NCBI RefSeq assembly: GCF_900289045.1
Contig: NZ_LT985188.1
Coordinates: forward strand, 3,534,001 to 3,598,000
Reading direction: 5' to 3'
Source of the DNA: Micropruina glycogenica
Lineage (GTDB): Bacteria > Actinomycetota > Actinomycetes > Propionibacteriales > Propionibacteriaceae
Length of the DNA: 64,000 nt
How positions within the stretch are numbered: position 1 is the stretch's first letter; each line of letters begins with the position of its first letter. The translations under genes were made by a program, and so were the position numbers. Below, piece by piece: positions 63,199-64,000 of the stretch. The notes under the pieces are model-generated. The model worked only from the letters and a program-made list of their open reading frames with translations, had not been told where the DNA came from and ran no database searches.

Positions 63199-63204
63199 CA
63201 CAAT
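63199..63204 (+). promoter_or_regulatory. Putative -10 hexamer CACAAT
   Basis: CACAAT, one base from TANNNT, ends 6 nt before the ATG at 63211, in line with a leaderless transcript. There is no ribosome-binding site. Confidence 0.35.
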
Positions 63205-63210
63205 CGCCCT

Positions 63211-64000
63211 ATGCGGCATTTCGATCTGTGCGTGATCGGTTCGGGCTCGGGCAACAGCATCGTCGACGACCAGTTCAGCGACCAGCAGGTCGCCCTGGTC
63301 GACAAGGGTGAACGCTTCGGCGGCACGTGCCTGAACGCGGGCTGCATACCCACCAAGATGTACGTCTATCCGGCCGACCTGGCCGCCTCTGCCGACGAGG
63401 CGCAGCGAGTCGACGTGACCATCGGCGATGTTCAGGCCGACTGGCCCGCCATGCGTGACCGCATCTTCGGCCGCATCGACCCGATCAGCGAGGGCGGCGA
63501 GGCGTGGCGGCGCAGCAACGCCAACGTCACGCTGTTTCGCGAGGCCGCCCAGTTCACCGGCCCCAAGCAACTGCTGATCGGCGACGAGACGATCACCGCC
63601 GACAGGTTCGTGCTTGCCGCGGGCTCGCGGCCGCGCATTCCCTCGTTGCCGGGCATGGACGACCCGCGCGTGCTCGAGCGGGTGCACACCTCTGACGACA
63701 TCATGCGGCTGGACGCTCTGCCCGCCTCGCTGGTGATCATCGGCGGCGGCTTCGTGGCCGCCGAGTTCGCCCACATCTTCACCAGTTTCGGCACCGACGT
63801 CACGCTGCTGCAGCGATCGGACACGCTGCTACGACGCGAAGACGCCGACGTGGCCCAGGCTTTCACCGAGCAGCTCGCCGAGCGGGTCAACGTGCGGCTC
63901 AAACAGACCGTGGTGGGGCTGGAGTACACCGACCGCGACACCGTGATCGTCGAGAGCGTCGACCCCGACGGCATTCACTACGACTTCGAGGCCGAGCGGG
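63211..64000 (+). CDS. mtr: Mycothione reductase (3' partial)
   Basis: The first 263 residues of a pyridine nucleotide-disulfide reductase that runs off the window. It has FDLCVIGSGSGNSIVDD (FAD-binding start, with the SGSGNS typical of Mtr), the redox pair in GGTCLNAGCIPTKMYVYP, FGRIDPISEGGE, AAGSRPRIPSLPG, and a second Gly-rich loop VIIGGGFVAAEFAHIF. The details match mycobacterial Mtr, which keeps mycothiol reduced, rather than lipoamide dehydrogenase. It supports an actinobacterial host that uses mycothiol. Confidence 0.9.
   Translation, partial: MRHFDLCVIGSGSGNSIVDDQFSDQQVALVDKGERFGGTCLNAGCIPTKMYVYPADLAASADEAQRVDVTIGDVQADWPAMRDRIFGRIDPISEGGEAWRRSNANVTLFREAAQFTGPKQLLIGDETITADRFVLAAGSRPRIPSLPGMDDPRVLERVHTSDDIMRLDALPASLVIIGGGFVAAEFAHIFTSFGTDVTLLQRSDTLLRREDADVAQAFTEQLAERVNVRLKQTVVGLEYTDRDTVIVESVDPDGIHYDFEAER

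Overview
The window is a high-GC chromosomal segment of an actinobacterium. The evidence is Lsr2, a mycothione reductase, DUF3180 and zinc-metalloprotease (DUF2342) genes in their usual places, bS22 and BldC-like small proteins, and many starts that look leaderless. A single-chain acetyl-CoA carboxylase and the gene mix would fit Propionibacteriales or a relative, but the genus cannot be fixed from sequence alone.

Layout. 1-4.4 kb: end of a winged-helix (AlkZ-like) gene, an IS3-family element, then a DUF485/acetate-type symporter pair whose 5' side the IS has reached. 4.4-12.7 kb: SelW/Rdx-like protein, a GH13 alpha-glucosidase divergent from its LacI regulator with an operator palindrome between them, a PBP-like protein without an active-site serine, a lipoprotein, and a secreted S8 protease. 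12.9-21.4 kb: a 931-residue protein with a long Glu/Ala/Arg repeat coiled coil, then a 1831-residue biotin carboxylase-biotinyl-carboxyltransferase fusion. 21.5-29.2 kb: CPBP protease, ACT-domain protein, YaaA, VOC protein, uracil-DNA glycosylase, exonuclease III, zinc-ribbon membrane protein, SixA phosphatase, pyrophosphatase and PBP4. 29.2-41 kb: the conserved block metalloprotease-tilS-hpt-ftsH-folE and folP-folB-folK-DUF3180, broken between folE and folP by about 2.9 kb of accessory DNA (AbiEi/DUF559-type protein, palindromic repeats, an rve-type IS). 41-49.7 kb: lsr2, clpC, DUF4190, mutY, disA and radA. 49.8-54.6 kb: sugar isomerase-like protein, CPBP protease, asd, proC, BldC-like regulator, bS22, glutaredoxin-like protein and SRPBCC protein. 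54.7-61 kb: phosphatase and the complete system II cytochrome c maturation operon (TlpA/ResA-like, ccdA, resB, ccsB), then an acyl-CoA ligase. 61-64 kb: lipoprotein, a lower-GC secreted protein, a frameshifted DHFR-like gene, and the start of mtr.

The most notable signals are: (1) a repeat family built as monomer, palindromic dimer, inverted monomer, present as two similarly organised arrays, one split by an IS; (2) the accessory insertion into the folate operon, with a folP promoter at its edge; (3) a TANNNT hexamer 6-8 nt before the start codon at 15 genes, pointing to widespread leaderless transcription; (4) decayed genes (methyltransferase remnant, DHFR-like frameshift, serine-less PBP); and (5) the eukaryote-like single-chain carboxylase with a perfect 18-bp palindrome just upstream. 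No CRISPR array, rRNA, tRNA or clear phage region was seen.
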